Of a DNA stretch of 64,000 nt, positions 55,426-63,217 are shown one piece after another. Within the stretch, counting starts at the first letter, position 1. Each line of letters starts with the position of its first letter. The stretch is from Paenibacillus amylolyticus (GTDB lineage: Bacteria > Bacillota > Bacilli > Paenibacillales > Paenibacillaceae), in contig NZ_BCNV01000001.1 of assembly GCF_001570725.1 (NCBI RefSeq), positions 1,736,001-1,800,000 on the forward strand, written 5' to 3'. The notes under the pieces are model-generated. The model was not told the DNA's origin and did not search any database. It worked only from the letters and a program-made list of their open reading frames with translations. Made by a program: the position numbers and the translations under genes.

Positions 55426-56457
55426 ATGAAAGCACTCGTATATCAGGATCTCAAACAGGTAACTTACCAAGAGATTGAGGAGCCAACCATTCAAAAGCCG
55501 AATCAAGTTAAGATTAAAATCTACGGTTCAGGTATCTGCGGTACAGATCTGAATATTGTCAAAGGCAAAGTGCCTGCAAATAAAGGAACAATTATTGGAC
55601 ATGAAGGTGTGGGCACCGTTGTTGAGGTGGGCGATGAAGTTCGTGGTTTCAAGATCGGTGATCGCGTATTGGTTGATCCTACGCAATCTTGCGGTACCTG
55701 CTCATACTGCCGCGAAGGCCTGTTCATCTACTGCGAGAATTTTGATGACTATCAAGTAGGGATGACGACGCACGGAACCTTTGCCGAATATTTTGTTGGA
55801 GACGAAAAGTATATCTATGCCATCCCGGATTCGATGAGTTGGGAAACGGCGATGATGATCGAACCACTGGGATGTGTGCTTCAGACGTTCATGAAAGCAG
55901 GGACTAAGCCAAGTGACTCTGTACTGGTCCTCGGTTCTGGTGCAATCGGTTCCCTGTGTCAGCTAGTTAGCAAACGATTGGCAAGGCTTACCGTAGGCAC
56001 GGAGGTTGATCCATATCGCAAAGAGTTCGCCTCAGGGATTGCAGATCATGTGTTCTATCCTCAGGACCTGACGCTCGATAAAGTATACGAGATCAATAAT
56101 AACAAGAAGTTTGATATTGTAGTGGACGCGGTTGGTAACCAGCTTCATGTGGGATTTGAGATGATTGCCAAAGGCGGCAAAATTATTCCTATGGGATATG
56201 ACGACAGCTATGAGGTGACGTTCAAATCAACAGCCGTAATTAATGATGGCATTAGTATCATTGGCGCGGTGGCTAACCACTCGATGATCAGTACAGCACT
56301 GAAATTTGCCCAAAGCATTCCGGAACTGGAGCAGATGGTGACAGCCAAAGAACTGCTGAGTGATTATGAGCAGGCCTTTAATGGAACGATTGGTTATGAC
56401 ATGCATTCTGGAGAGAAATTGCCGATGAATTCGGTCAAAACGGCTCTTATCCTATAA
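55426..56457 (+). CDS. Zn-dependent medium-chain dehydrogenase, sorbitol-dehydrogenase type
   Basis: 343 residues. Catalytic-zinc residues are in SGICGTDLN and GHEGVGTV, structural-zinc Cys in QSCGTCSYCREGLFIYC, and the NAD-binding loop in VLVLGSGAIGSL. Closest in type to polyol dehydrogenases (GutB/YjmD-like). AGGAGG precedes ATG 55426. In an operon with an aminotransferase and a phosphatase it could oxidise an amino-polyol. Confidence 0.88.
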   Translation: MKALVYQDLKQVTYQEIEEPTIQKPNQVKIKIYGSGICGTDLNIVKGKVPANKGTIIGHEGVGTVVEVGDEVRGFKIGDRVLVDPTQSCGTCSYCREGLFIYCENFDDYQVGMTTHGTFAEYFVGDEKYIYAIPDSMSWETAMMIEPLGCVLQTFMKAGTKPSDSVLVLGSGAIGSLCQLVSKRLARLTVGTEVDPYRKEFASGIADHVFYPQDLTLDKVYEINNNKKFDIVVDAVGNQLHVGFEMIAKGGKIIPMGYDDSYEVTFKSTAVINDGISIIGAVANHSMISTALKFAQSIPELEQMVTAKELLSDYEQAFNGTIGYDMHSGEKLPMNSVKTALIL

Positions 56458-56470
56458 GCATGTAGACATT

Positions 56471-56519
56471 AGCGGGTTTGCCGCTGCGATAAGTTGGAAT
56501 TCGCAGCGGTGAAAACCGC
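56471..56519 (+). promoter_or_regulatory. Mutually exclusive hairpins before the MFS start codon
   Basis: CCGCTGCGA (56481-56489) pairs with TCGCAGCGG (56501-56509). Alternatively AGCGG (56471) pairs with CCGCT (56481) and GCGGT (56506) pairs with ACCGC (56515) over a GAAA loop. The two arrangements cannot coexist. They end just before the AAGGAAGGG ribosome binding site. Confidence 0.4.
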
Positions 56520-56537
56520 AGAAGGAAGGGATATCGA

Positions 56538-57782
56538 TTGAAATTGCTTCAAGATTTGCCGAAGAATCCACGCTACTCCATTTTACTCGAACCGGTATGG
56601 GCCATTCCGGGCACGATCGTTCTCTTCTACGCTCCTTTATATATGAAGGAAGCCGGACTTTCGGATATTGAAATCGGTTTAATCAATTCGGTGAATCTTT
56701 ATTTTGCCTTTATCTTTCAATTGTTTGCGGGTTCCATTACGAATAAGCTGGGCCGTAAACGAACAACGCTGATCTTTGATCTGCTTGCATGGAGTGTTCC
56801 CATGTTCATCTGGGCCTTCTCCCAGAACTTCTGGCTGTTTCTAATCGCCTACTTGCTGAACGCAACATCGAAGTTTGTAACGGTCGCCTTTAACTGTCTG
56901 ATCATAGAGGATGTGGAGGAACACAAACGATCGAAGGTATTTGCCATTCTCAACATGATTATTACAGGGGCTGGGGTGCTCACGCCGATTGCCGGAGTTG
57001 TCATTGCTGATTATGGTATTGTACCTACACTCGCCAGCATTTACTTTGTCGGGGGCATCCTGATGACGGCCATGTTCTTCATTCGTAACCGCTACACGGA
57101 TGAGACCGAGGTCGGCAAGGAACTTATGGGGTTGCATAGCAAAACCCGTGTGTTTCAGAGCTTGGGTTCCAGTCTGCGCCTGTTCGGCAAATCGTTCTAC
57201 AAACGAAGACTGTTCCCGATCATTTTGATTACCGTGTTGTCCAATCTGATTTTACAGCTGAATTTCTTCCAGGTCATTTTCTTCAAGGAACAGTTGAAGT
57301 TTGATGACCGTGTCATTTCGTTTATTCCGGTCGTGACTGCAGTGACCGTCATGTTGCTCTATCTGGTCATCATTCCACGATTGAAACGACGTTCGGAGGA
57401 AAAGTATGTTGGTTTTTCCATCGTGCTTAGCACGGCCGGGGCTATCCTGTTTCTATTGATTCCTGTGGGAAATATAGGGATGTTGTTTCTCACGCTAATT
57501 GTGCTCGCTGCGGGTAACTTCATTTTGCAGACGTACCGGGATGCCCTGCTGATGAACCGATTGGGCACGCATGAGAAAGCCGACATGTTCTCGGCCGTAC
57601 AGACGGTCATGACGCTAACAGCCATTCCATCCGGCTATCTGACAGGTTTGCTCTACCATCACAATCCAACGCTGTTATTCAGCGTCATTCTTGGGCTATA
57701 CGTCGTACTTATGGTCATCATGTTTTTCCTGCCCGATCCGCAAAAGCACTCCCAAGTGCTGGAACCTTACAAAAATATGTAG
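56538..57782 (+). CDS. MFS transporter, likely exporter of the operon product
   Basis: 414 residues with about 12 membrane helices, and GSITNKLGRKRTTLIFDL as motif A. A Lys/Arg-rich central loop separates the halves. TTG 56538 has AAGGAAGGG upstream. Its place between biosynthesis-type genes suggests export of the product rather than nutrient uptake, but direction cannot be read from sequence. Confidence 0.85.
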   Translation: MKLLQDLPKNPRYSILLEPVWAIPGTIVLFYAPLYMKEAGLSDIEIGLINSVNLYFAFIFQLFAGSITNKLGRKRTTLIFDLLAWSVPMFIWAFSQNFWLFLIAYLLNATSKFVTVAFNCLIIEDVEEHKRSKVFAILNMIITGAGVLTPIAGVVIADYGIVPTLASIYFVGGILMTAMFFIRNRYTDETEVGKELMGLHSKTRVFQSLGSSLRLFGKSFYKRRLFPIILITVLSNLILQLNFFQVIFFKEQLKFDDRVISFIPVVTAVTVMLLYLVIIPRLKRRSEEKYVGFSIVLSTAGAILFLLIPVGNIGMLFLTLIVLAAGNFILQTYRDALLMNRLGTHEKADMFSAVQTVMTLTAIPSGYLTGLLYHHNPTLLFSVILGLYVVLMVIMFFLPDPQKHSQVLEPYKNM

Positions 57783-57864
57783 AAAAAGGGGTTTACTGTA
57801 TCTGGAGCGAATATGTAGTACAGAAAAAACTAGACTAAATTTTAACTTGGGAGGCTACTAACAA

Positions 57865-58458
57865 ATGACTAACGTAATGACAACAGAAGCACGGAAACAA
57901 TGGAACTGGATGAATGAGCCCGAAACCTGGTCCTATACGGATCAGGGAGGTGTGCTGGTGGAAGCGAAGGCGGACACCGACTTTTTCCAGGATCCTGCGG
58001 GCAAGCACATTCGTGCAACAGCACCATTTCTGTCCATGCCTGTGCCTGAGGACTTCGAAATCACAACCCAGTTAACCGTGGATATGAAAAATCAATATGA
58101 TTCCGGATGTCTGATGGTGATGGCAGATGATCTTAACTGGTGCAAAATTTGCTTTGAGTATGATGGAAAAGCACCTACCATCGTGTCAGTGGTCACACGT
58201 GATGGTTCATCCGATGATTGCAATTCGGTGGAAGTCTCCGTACCTAATCCCTATCTGCGTATACGCAAAGTAGAGGGCTGCATATCATTCTTTTATTCAC
58301 CCGATGGGGATGAGTGGAAACTAATTCGTTATTTCGGCATGCCGACACAAGGGGAACTTCGAGCTGGATTAGTTGTTCAGTCGCCGACTGGAACGGGCTG
58401 TACGTGTCACTTTTTATCCGTGAACGTGACTCATCCGGACTTGACCGCACGCTTCTAA
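57865..58458 (+). CDS. DUF1349 (concanavalin-like) protein
   Basis: 197 residues, a beta-rich DUF1349 protein: WNWMNEPETWSY, the FFQDPAGKHIRATAP segment and DDLNWCKICFEYDGK are family features. The jelly-roll fold often binds or acts on sugars. No signal peptide. GGGAGG precedes ATG 57865. Confidence 0.8.
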   Translation: MTNVMTTEARKQWNWMNEPETWSYTDQGGVLVEAKADTDFFQDPAGKHIRATAPFLSMPVPEDFEITTQLTVDMKNQYDSGCLMVMADDLNWCKICFEYDGKAPTIVSVVTRDGSSDDCNSVEVSVPNPYLRIRKVEGCISFFYSPDGDEWKLIRYFGMPTQGELRAGLVVQSPTGTGCTCHFLSVNVTHPDLTARF

Positions 58459-58497
58459 TCCGCTCCCCCGGCCGATCATTGGAGGGAGAAAAGATTC

Positions 58498-59139
58498 ATG
58501 GTAAAAGCATTTATATTTGATTTTGATGGACTCATTGTGGATACAGAGACGCCCTGGTACTATGCGTTTCGCGATATTTATGAAGAACACGGAGTTGAAC
58601 TTGGTCTGGAGCTTTGGTCGAAAAATGTAGGGACATCCTTTGAGGAGTTTCATCCATTTCTATATCTGGAGCAGGCGCTCCAAAGAAAGATAGATCATGA
58701 TCATATCAAACTGCTCTCTGAACAGAAATACGAAGTCTATTTGGGACAGGCCGTTATTCTTCCAGGGGTGTACGAATTGCTTCAGTCTGCGAGGGAGAAG
58801 GGGATTCAGCTTGCAGTTGCTTCCAGCTCCACACGGGACTGGGTGCATGGGTACTTGCAGAAGTTAGGCATTTTCGATTATTTCACAGTCGTTCATACAT
58901 CCGAGGATGTGAAGCGAGTGAAACCGGACCCTGAACTGTACCTTCTTGCTCTCCAAAGTCTTGGAATCGAGGCTTCCGAAGCGATTGTGTTCGAAGACTC
59001 ACCTAATGGCTTGAAGGCAGCCAATGCAGCGGGTATTCGTTGTATCATCGTGCCTAACGAGGTAACGCGTGGTCTGGAATTCGCCATGCATGAGCTGCGG
59101 TTATCCTCGCTGGCCGAGATCGATATGGAGGCTCTTTAA
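58498..59139 (+). CDS. HAD-family phosphatase, beta-phosphoglucomutase-like
   Basis: 213 residues. The nucleophile motif is IFDFDGLIVDTE, motif II LAVASSSTR, motif III Lys in VKRVKPDPELY and the acidic motif IV IVFEDSPNGL. A helical cap lies between residues 15 and 80. Acts on small phosphorylated molecules, in this family often sugar phosphates. GGAGGG precedes ATG 58498. Its end overlaps the convergent AraC gene by 4 bases. Confidence 0.87.
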   Translation: MVKAFIFDFDGLIVDTETPWYYAFRDIYEEHGVELGLELWSKNVGTSFEEFHPFLYLEQALQRKIDHDHIKLLSEQKYEVYLGQAVILPGVYELLQSAREKGIQLAVASSSTRDWVHGYLQKLGIFDYFTVVHTSEDVKRVKPDPELYLLALQSLGIEASEAIVFEDSPNGLKAANAAGIRCIIVPNEVTRGLEFAMHELRLSSLAEIDMEAL

Positions 59140-59951
59140 TCCAGATACTGCTTGCGTAGCTCGATAGGGGAGATCCCTTCGTATTTTTTGAACACCGATC
59201 CAAAGTAACTGGCACTGTTGAAACCAACGGCCTTGGCTATTTCATGAGCGGTAGTAGCGTTATTTTCGATGAGCATTTCCTTGGCTTTCAACAACCGATA
59301 CCGCATCAGATACTCCAATGGAGTCATTTGAAATTGTTTTTTGAATATCCGATTCAGGTGCTGTTCGGTTACGTCCATCTGGTCAGCCAACATGGGGAGA
59401 GAGATATCCTGATGATAATTTTGTTTGATAAAAGTAAGGAGTTCATCCAATCTTAATCGGGCATCAGAACGTTCGTAAGCACTATAGCGTTCACCTTCAA
59501 TGGTTAATCTGACCAATAGCATGTACAGTAACGCGGATACGTGCCAGATCTGATCCTTGTGCCGGGACTGCAGCGCCAACGTAATTTCATGCAACAGGAT
59601 ATGAAGCATTCCATCCGGCTTGAAGGCGCGCAGCTCCCCGATCTGCAAGGTATGCAAGAACCGTGGCAATAAATAGCCATTGAAAGAGAGACAATCAAAT
59701 CGTAATGAATCACTCAGATTGTGGTAACGGTAGGTTACCTCCGGGAACAAGATGAGAGCGGTTCCTTTTTTGATCGAAAATTCATGATTCTTTGCTGCGA
59801 TTCGCCCTGTTCCTCCGATGCACTGTACAATGCTGTAATCCCGTGAATGGTCGCTCCAATTCATCAATTCATCAACGGTCAACTGGTTTTGCCCTGTAAT
59901 CATGAGCGGCATATCGGTATCCAGTGGATTCCCCATGCTAGGTTTCGGCAT
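59136..59951 (-). CDS. AraC-family regulator, convergent to the amino-/azasugar operon
   Basis: 271 residues. A cupin-type N-terminal domain (GTALILFPEVTYRYHNL) precedes two helix-turn-helix motifs (ISLPMLADQMDVTEQHLNRIF and NSASYFGSVFKKYEG). AGAGGAA lies before ATG 59951. Convergent to the HAD gene with overlapping stop codons. Confidence 0.87.
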   Translation of the reverse strand: MPKPSMGNPLDTDMPLMITGQNQLTVDELMNWSDHSRDYSIVQCIGGTGRIAAKNHEFSIKKGTALILFPEVTYRYHNLSDSLRFDCLSFNGYLLPRFLHTLQIGELRAFKPDGMLHILLHEITLALQSRHKDQIWHVSALLYMLLVRLTIEGERYSAYERSDARLRLDELLTFIKQNYHQDISLPMLADQMDVTEQHLNRIFKKQFQMTPLEYLMRYRLLKAKEMLIENNATTAHEIAKAVGFNSASYFGSVFKKYEGISPIELRKQYLD

Positions 59952-60244
59952 CGTCGTGTTATTCCTCTTTTCGTTAAAGGATCATGTGCGTAAGTGGCGT
60001 GGTTACAGCGTTAAAAGAAACCTAGAAAGAATTATATTACATAAATGGAATTATTTTAATGGATTGATGATCGATAATAAAACGTTTTCAAAATATAGTC
60101 CAACAACTCTTTATTGGATGCATAAGCATGAATCGTAGCTTGATCAGTCTCTATTTATAGATTTAAAAGTACGCCTGCCTTGCCAACAGAATGCGAAAAA
60201 GTATACGCTATAACGGATGAGTGATTAAGGAAAGGGATGCAAAC
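59952..60244. other. Divergent intergenic region
   Basis: 293 bases between the AraC gene and the DAO-type gene. It holds AAAACGTTTT (60079-60088), a LacI-type palindrome, and a likely promoter for the DAO gene, TTGCCA, 16 nt, TATACG (about 60180-60207). Confidence 0.45.
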
Positions 60245-61387
60245 ATGAAGAAAGTCATCGTAGTCGGATCGGGTATTCTGGGGGCATCAACAGCCTATCA
60301 ATTAGCCAAACTGGGCGCAGAGGTCATCATCATAGACCGAAAAGATATAGGACAGGCAACGGATGCAGCTGCTGGTATCATCTGTCCATGGCTGTCACAG
60401 CGACGCAATCAGGACTGGTATCAGCTCGCCAAGGCTGGTGCGCGGTTCTATCCTGGCATCATAGCGGAGCTTGAGAGTGAAGGAGAAACGGAAACCGGAT
60501 ATGCTCAAGTAGGTGCGCTCAGTATTCATACGGATGTCGACAAAATCAACAAGATGGAAGAGCGGGCCTGCCTTCGCAAAGCGGATGCACCGGAGATTGG
60601 TGAAATTACACCTCTTGATGCAAAAGAAACCCATGAGCGTTTTCCACTGCTGGAGGAACATTATCAATCGGTACATATCAGCGGTGCTGCACGTATAGAT
60701 GGACGGGCGCTGCGCGATGCCTTGATCCGGTCTGCACAGCGAAATGGAGCTGAAGTGATCCATGGAGACGCAATGCTTCAATATGAAGCAGATCGGGTCA
60801 TGGGTGTGACAGTTAATGGTCAGCGTTTCCTGGCAGATGAAGTCATTGTCTGTGCAGGTGCATGGGCCAATGCACTGTTGAAGCCACTCGGCATACACTT
60901 TAAAGTGCACTATCAAAAGGCACAAATTATGCATCTACATGTTACGGATGGGGAGGATACGGGCAACTGGCCCGTTATTATGCCACCGTCTGACCAATAT
61001 CTCCTGGCCTTTGATCAGCAGAAGATTGTCATTGGAGCCACTCATGAAAATGATGTGGAGGGCTATGATACAAGAGTAACCGCAGGGGGCATGCAGGAAG
61101 TTTTGAATAAAGGTCTGGAACTGGCACCTGGTCTTGCAAACAGTACATTCCAGGAAGTACGAGTTGGGTTCCGTCCGTTCACACCTGACTTTCTGCCTGT
61201 AATGGGGGTTGTGCCAGGCTGGCAGGGTCTAATTACAGCGAACGGACTTGGAGCCTCTGGCCTGACAATGGGCCCTTTTATCGGGAGTCAACTGGCGAAA
61301 CTAGCTCTCGGCATGGAACTGGATATCGATATTGAGCCATACACGGTTGGCAAAGCAATGGATGAAATTGAAAGAGGTGAGTCATGA
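60245..61387 (+). CDS. DAO-type FAD-dependent oxidoreductase
   Basis: 380 residues. The FAD-binding start is VIVVGSGILGASTAYQLAKLG with an acidic residue at the end of strand 2 (IIIDRK). The C-terminal VGFRPFTPDFLPVMG and TANGLGASGLTMGP are typical of glycine oxidase/D-amino-acid dehydrogenase-like proteins. ATG 60245 follows AAAGGGA. It overlaps the next gene by 4 bases. Confidence 0.88.
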   Translation: MKKVIVVGSGILGASTAYQLAKLGAEVIIIDRKDIGQATDAAAGIICPWLSQRRNQDWYQLAKAGARFYPGIIAELESEGETETGYAQVGALSIHTDVDKINKMEERACLRKADAPEIGEITPLDAKETHERFPLLEEHYQSVHISGAARIDGRALRDALIRSAQRNGAEVIHGDAMLQYEADRVMGVTVNGQRFLADEVIVCAGAWANALLKPLGIHFKVHYQKAQIMHLHVTDGEDTGNWPVIMPPSDQYLLAFDQQKIVIGATHENDVEGYDTRVTAGGMQEVLNKGLELAPGLANSTFQEVRVGFRPFTPDFLPVMGVVPGWQGLITANGLGASGLTMGPFIGSQLAKLALGMELDIDIEPYTVGKAMDEIERGES

Positions 61388-61671
61388 CTTATTCACAACG
61401 TTTATCTGATGGAGCGAACTCGTCTGACCTCATATATCTGGAACATCAGATCGGTACGACGAAAGAAGAACTGCGAATAGCTTTGGAAAAACAAGAAACA
61501 TACAAACGCGAATTGGCGGATTTGAAGTCATCACCACTCGGGACTGCATCGAAAGAGGGTTTGGACGAGCAAGTCTTAATGGAGAAGGCAAGCCACACGC
61601 AGAACTTGATTGAAACCCTGTCTGCACAGTTGGATCAGCTACAGGAAGCATTGGCGAAACTGGGCGATTAA
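61384..61671 (+). CDS. Small coiled-coil protein coupled to the DAO-type oxidoreductase
   Basis: 95 residues, not recognised. Two long heptad-like helices (about 17-50 and 63-93, for example IETLSAQLDQLQEALAKLG) separated by a short loop suggest a helical hairpin. No Cys, no membrane helix. Overlapping ATGA start indicates translational coupling with the oxidoreductase. Confidence 0.65.
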   Translation: MTYSQRLSDGANSSDLIYLEHQIGTTKEELRIALEKQETYKRELADLKSSPLGTASKEGLDEQVLMEKASHTQNLIETLSAQLDQLQEALAKLGD

Positions 61672-61731
61672 TCGGTTTGTATCGCTTAACTCTCTGGAAC
61701 ACTGATAAAAATATACGATGCGTATAAAATG

Positions 61732-61757
61732 AAAACCCCTTATTATAAGGGGTTTTT
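61732..61757 (+). terminator. Rho-independent terminator of the DAO operon
   Basis: AAAACCCCT and AGGGGTTTTT pair around TATTATA, ending in five T. Confidence 0.88.
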
Positions 61758-61883
61758 CTGATTTAGTTCGAATGATGTATATCAATAAATGAACTAGTGG
61801 TATAAAATGAAATCAGGTGCTGAACTGTCAATTCAGGTACCGATGTAACCAATCACGAAACTATTCTGAGAGGTGGCTTCCGA

Positions 61884-63116
61884 ATGTACAAAGAAGTGAT
61901 ACGCGTTGAGGACATCACAGGATTCCAGTCCAGATCTGAAGAGTTTTTTCCACTGCACTGGTTTCGAAAAATGCTGTCCGAACATCCTGTGTATTATCAC
62001 GAAGATACAGACACCTGGAATGTGTTCAGATACGATGATGTAAAGCAGGTCCTGAGCAATCATGCTTATTTTTCAGCTGAAGGAACGCGAACGACCATTG
62101 CGGTCGGAGCGAAGAACAACGAAGGCACACCTCCGGACAAATTAAATATCTCAAGTATCGATCCGCCCCGTCATCAAAAAAGTCGTTCGTTGTTGTCCGC
62201 TGCTTTTACACCCCGTAGTCTGAAGAACTGGGAGCCACGCATTCGCAACATTGCGCAGCAGCTGGTAGCCGATATTGAGCCGAATACGACCATTGATATT
62301 GTTCAAGCGTTGGCTGCTCCGCTGCCTTCGATGGTTATGGCTGATCTGCTCGGCATCCCTCTCACAGACAGCCATCGCTTCAAGAACTGGGTAGATATTC
62401 TGTTTCAACCCACCAATCCGAACACGGCTGAAGAGAGTGAACTGAAAAAGCAGACTGCAGCGCAAGAGTACTATCAATTCCTGTACCCTATTGTGGTTCA
62501 TAAACGGTCCCATCCTGGTGAGGATATCATTACGGATCTCTTGAACGTTGATGTTGAAGGGGAGAAGTTCACGGAGGATGAGGTTGTTCGCACGACCATG
62601 CTTCTGCTCGGAGCCGGTATTGAGACAACAAGCCATATGGTTTCCAATACGTTCTATTCCTTCCTGTACGATGACCCGAGTCTGTATGGCCAACTAAGAC
62701 AGAATCCCGAGTTGGTTCCGCTCGCAGTGGAAGAAATGCTTCGTTATCGGTTTCATAATGCCAAGCGACATCGGACAGTGAAGCAGGATAACCAACTGCT
62801 CGGAGTAGACTTGAAAAAAGGGGATGTGGTCATCTCCTGGATGAGCGCAGCGAATATGGACGAGCAGATGTTTGAAGACCCATTTGAGCTAAACATTCAT
62901 CGTCGGAATAACAAAAAACATCTTACCTTTGGCAATGGCCCACACTTTTGTCTGGGTGCCCCGCTGGCAAGAATGGAACTAAGCATTGCCTTAACTGCAT
63001 TTGTAGAGAAGATTGCTCGGATTGAACCGGTGCAGTCCTTTGATCTGGAGAATAATCTGGCCACTTCAGCTCCGGGACAGTCGTTAACCCATCTGCCAGT
63101 GAAGATCGTTGAGTAG
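61884..63116 (+). CDS. Cytochrome P450
   Basis: 410 residues, soluble bacterial type. The I-helix is LLLGAGIETTSHM (oxygen-activation Thr), ExxR lies in VEEMLRYRF, and the haem-binding loop FGNGPHFCLGAPLARME has ligand Cys356. It resembles the CYP107-like group, which often acts in secondary metabolism or xenobiotic oxidation. GAGAGGTGG precedes ATG 61884. No ferredoxin or reductase gene is adjacent. Confidence 0.9.
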   Translation: MYKEVIRVEDITGFQSRSEEFFPLHWFRKMLSEHPVYYHEDTDTWNVFRYDDVKQVLSNHAYFSAEGTRTTIAVGAKNNEGTPPDKLNISSIDPPRHQKSRSLLSAAFTPRSLKNWEPRIRNIAQQLVADIEPNTTIDIVQALAAPLPSMVMADLLGIPLTDSHRFKNWVDILFQPTNPNTAEESELKKQTAAQEYYQFLYPIVVHKRSHPGEDIITDLLNVDVEGEKFTEDEVVRTTMLLLGAGIETTSHMVSNTFYSFLYDDPSLYGQLRQNPELVPLAVEEMLRYRFHNAKRHRTVKQDNQLLGVDLKKGDVVISWMSAANMDEQMFEDPFELNIHRRNNKKHLTFGNGPHFCLGAPLARMELSIALTAFVEKIARIEPVQSFDLENNLATSAPGQSLTHLPVKIVE

Positions 63117-63146
63117 AGGGAAGGTTTCATACAGGATACATTATAA

Positions 63147-63187
63147 AAAGCGGCAGATCAGACGTAAACGTCTTGATCTGCCGCTTT
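63147..63187. terminator. Two-way terminator between P450 and exporter genes
   Basis: AAAGCGGCAGATCA and TGATCTGCCGCTTT with an inner GACGT/ACGTC form a near-perfect 19-bp hairpin between convergent genes. Confidence 0.8.
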
Positions 63188-63217
63188 GCTATGCAAGCAA
63201 GTATGAGAATGGACAAC

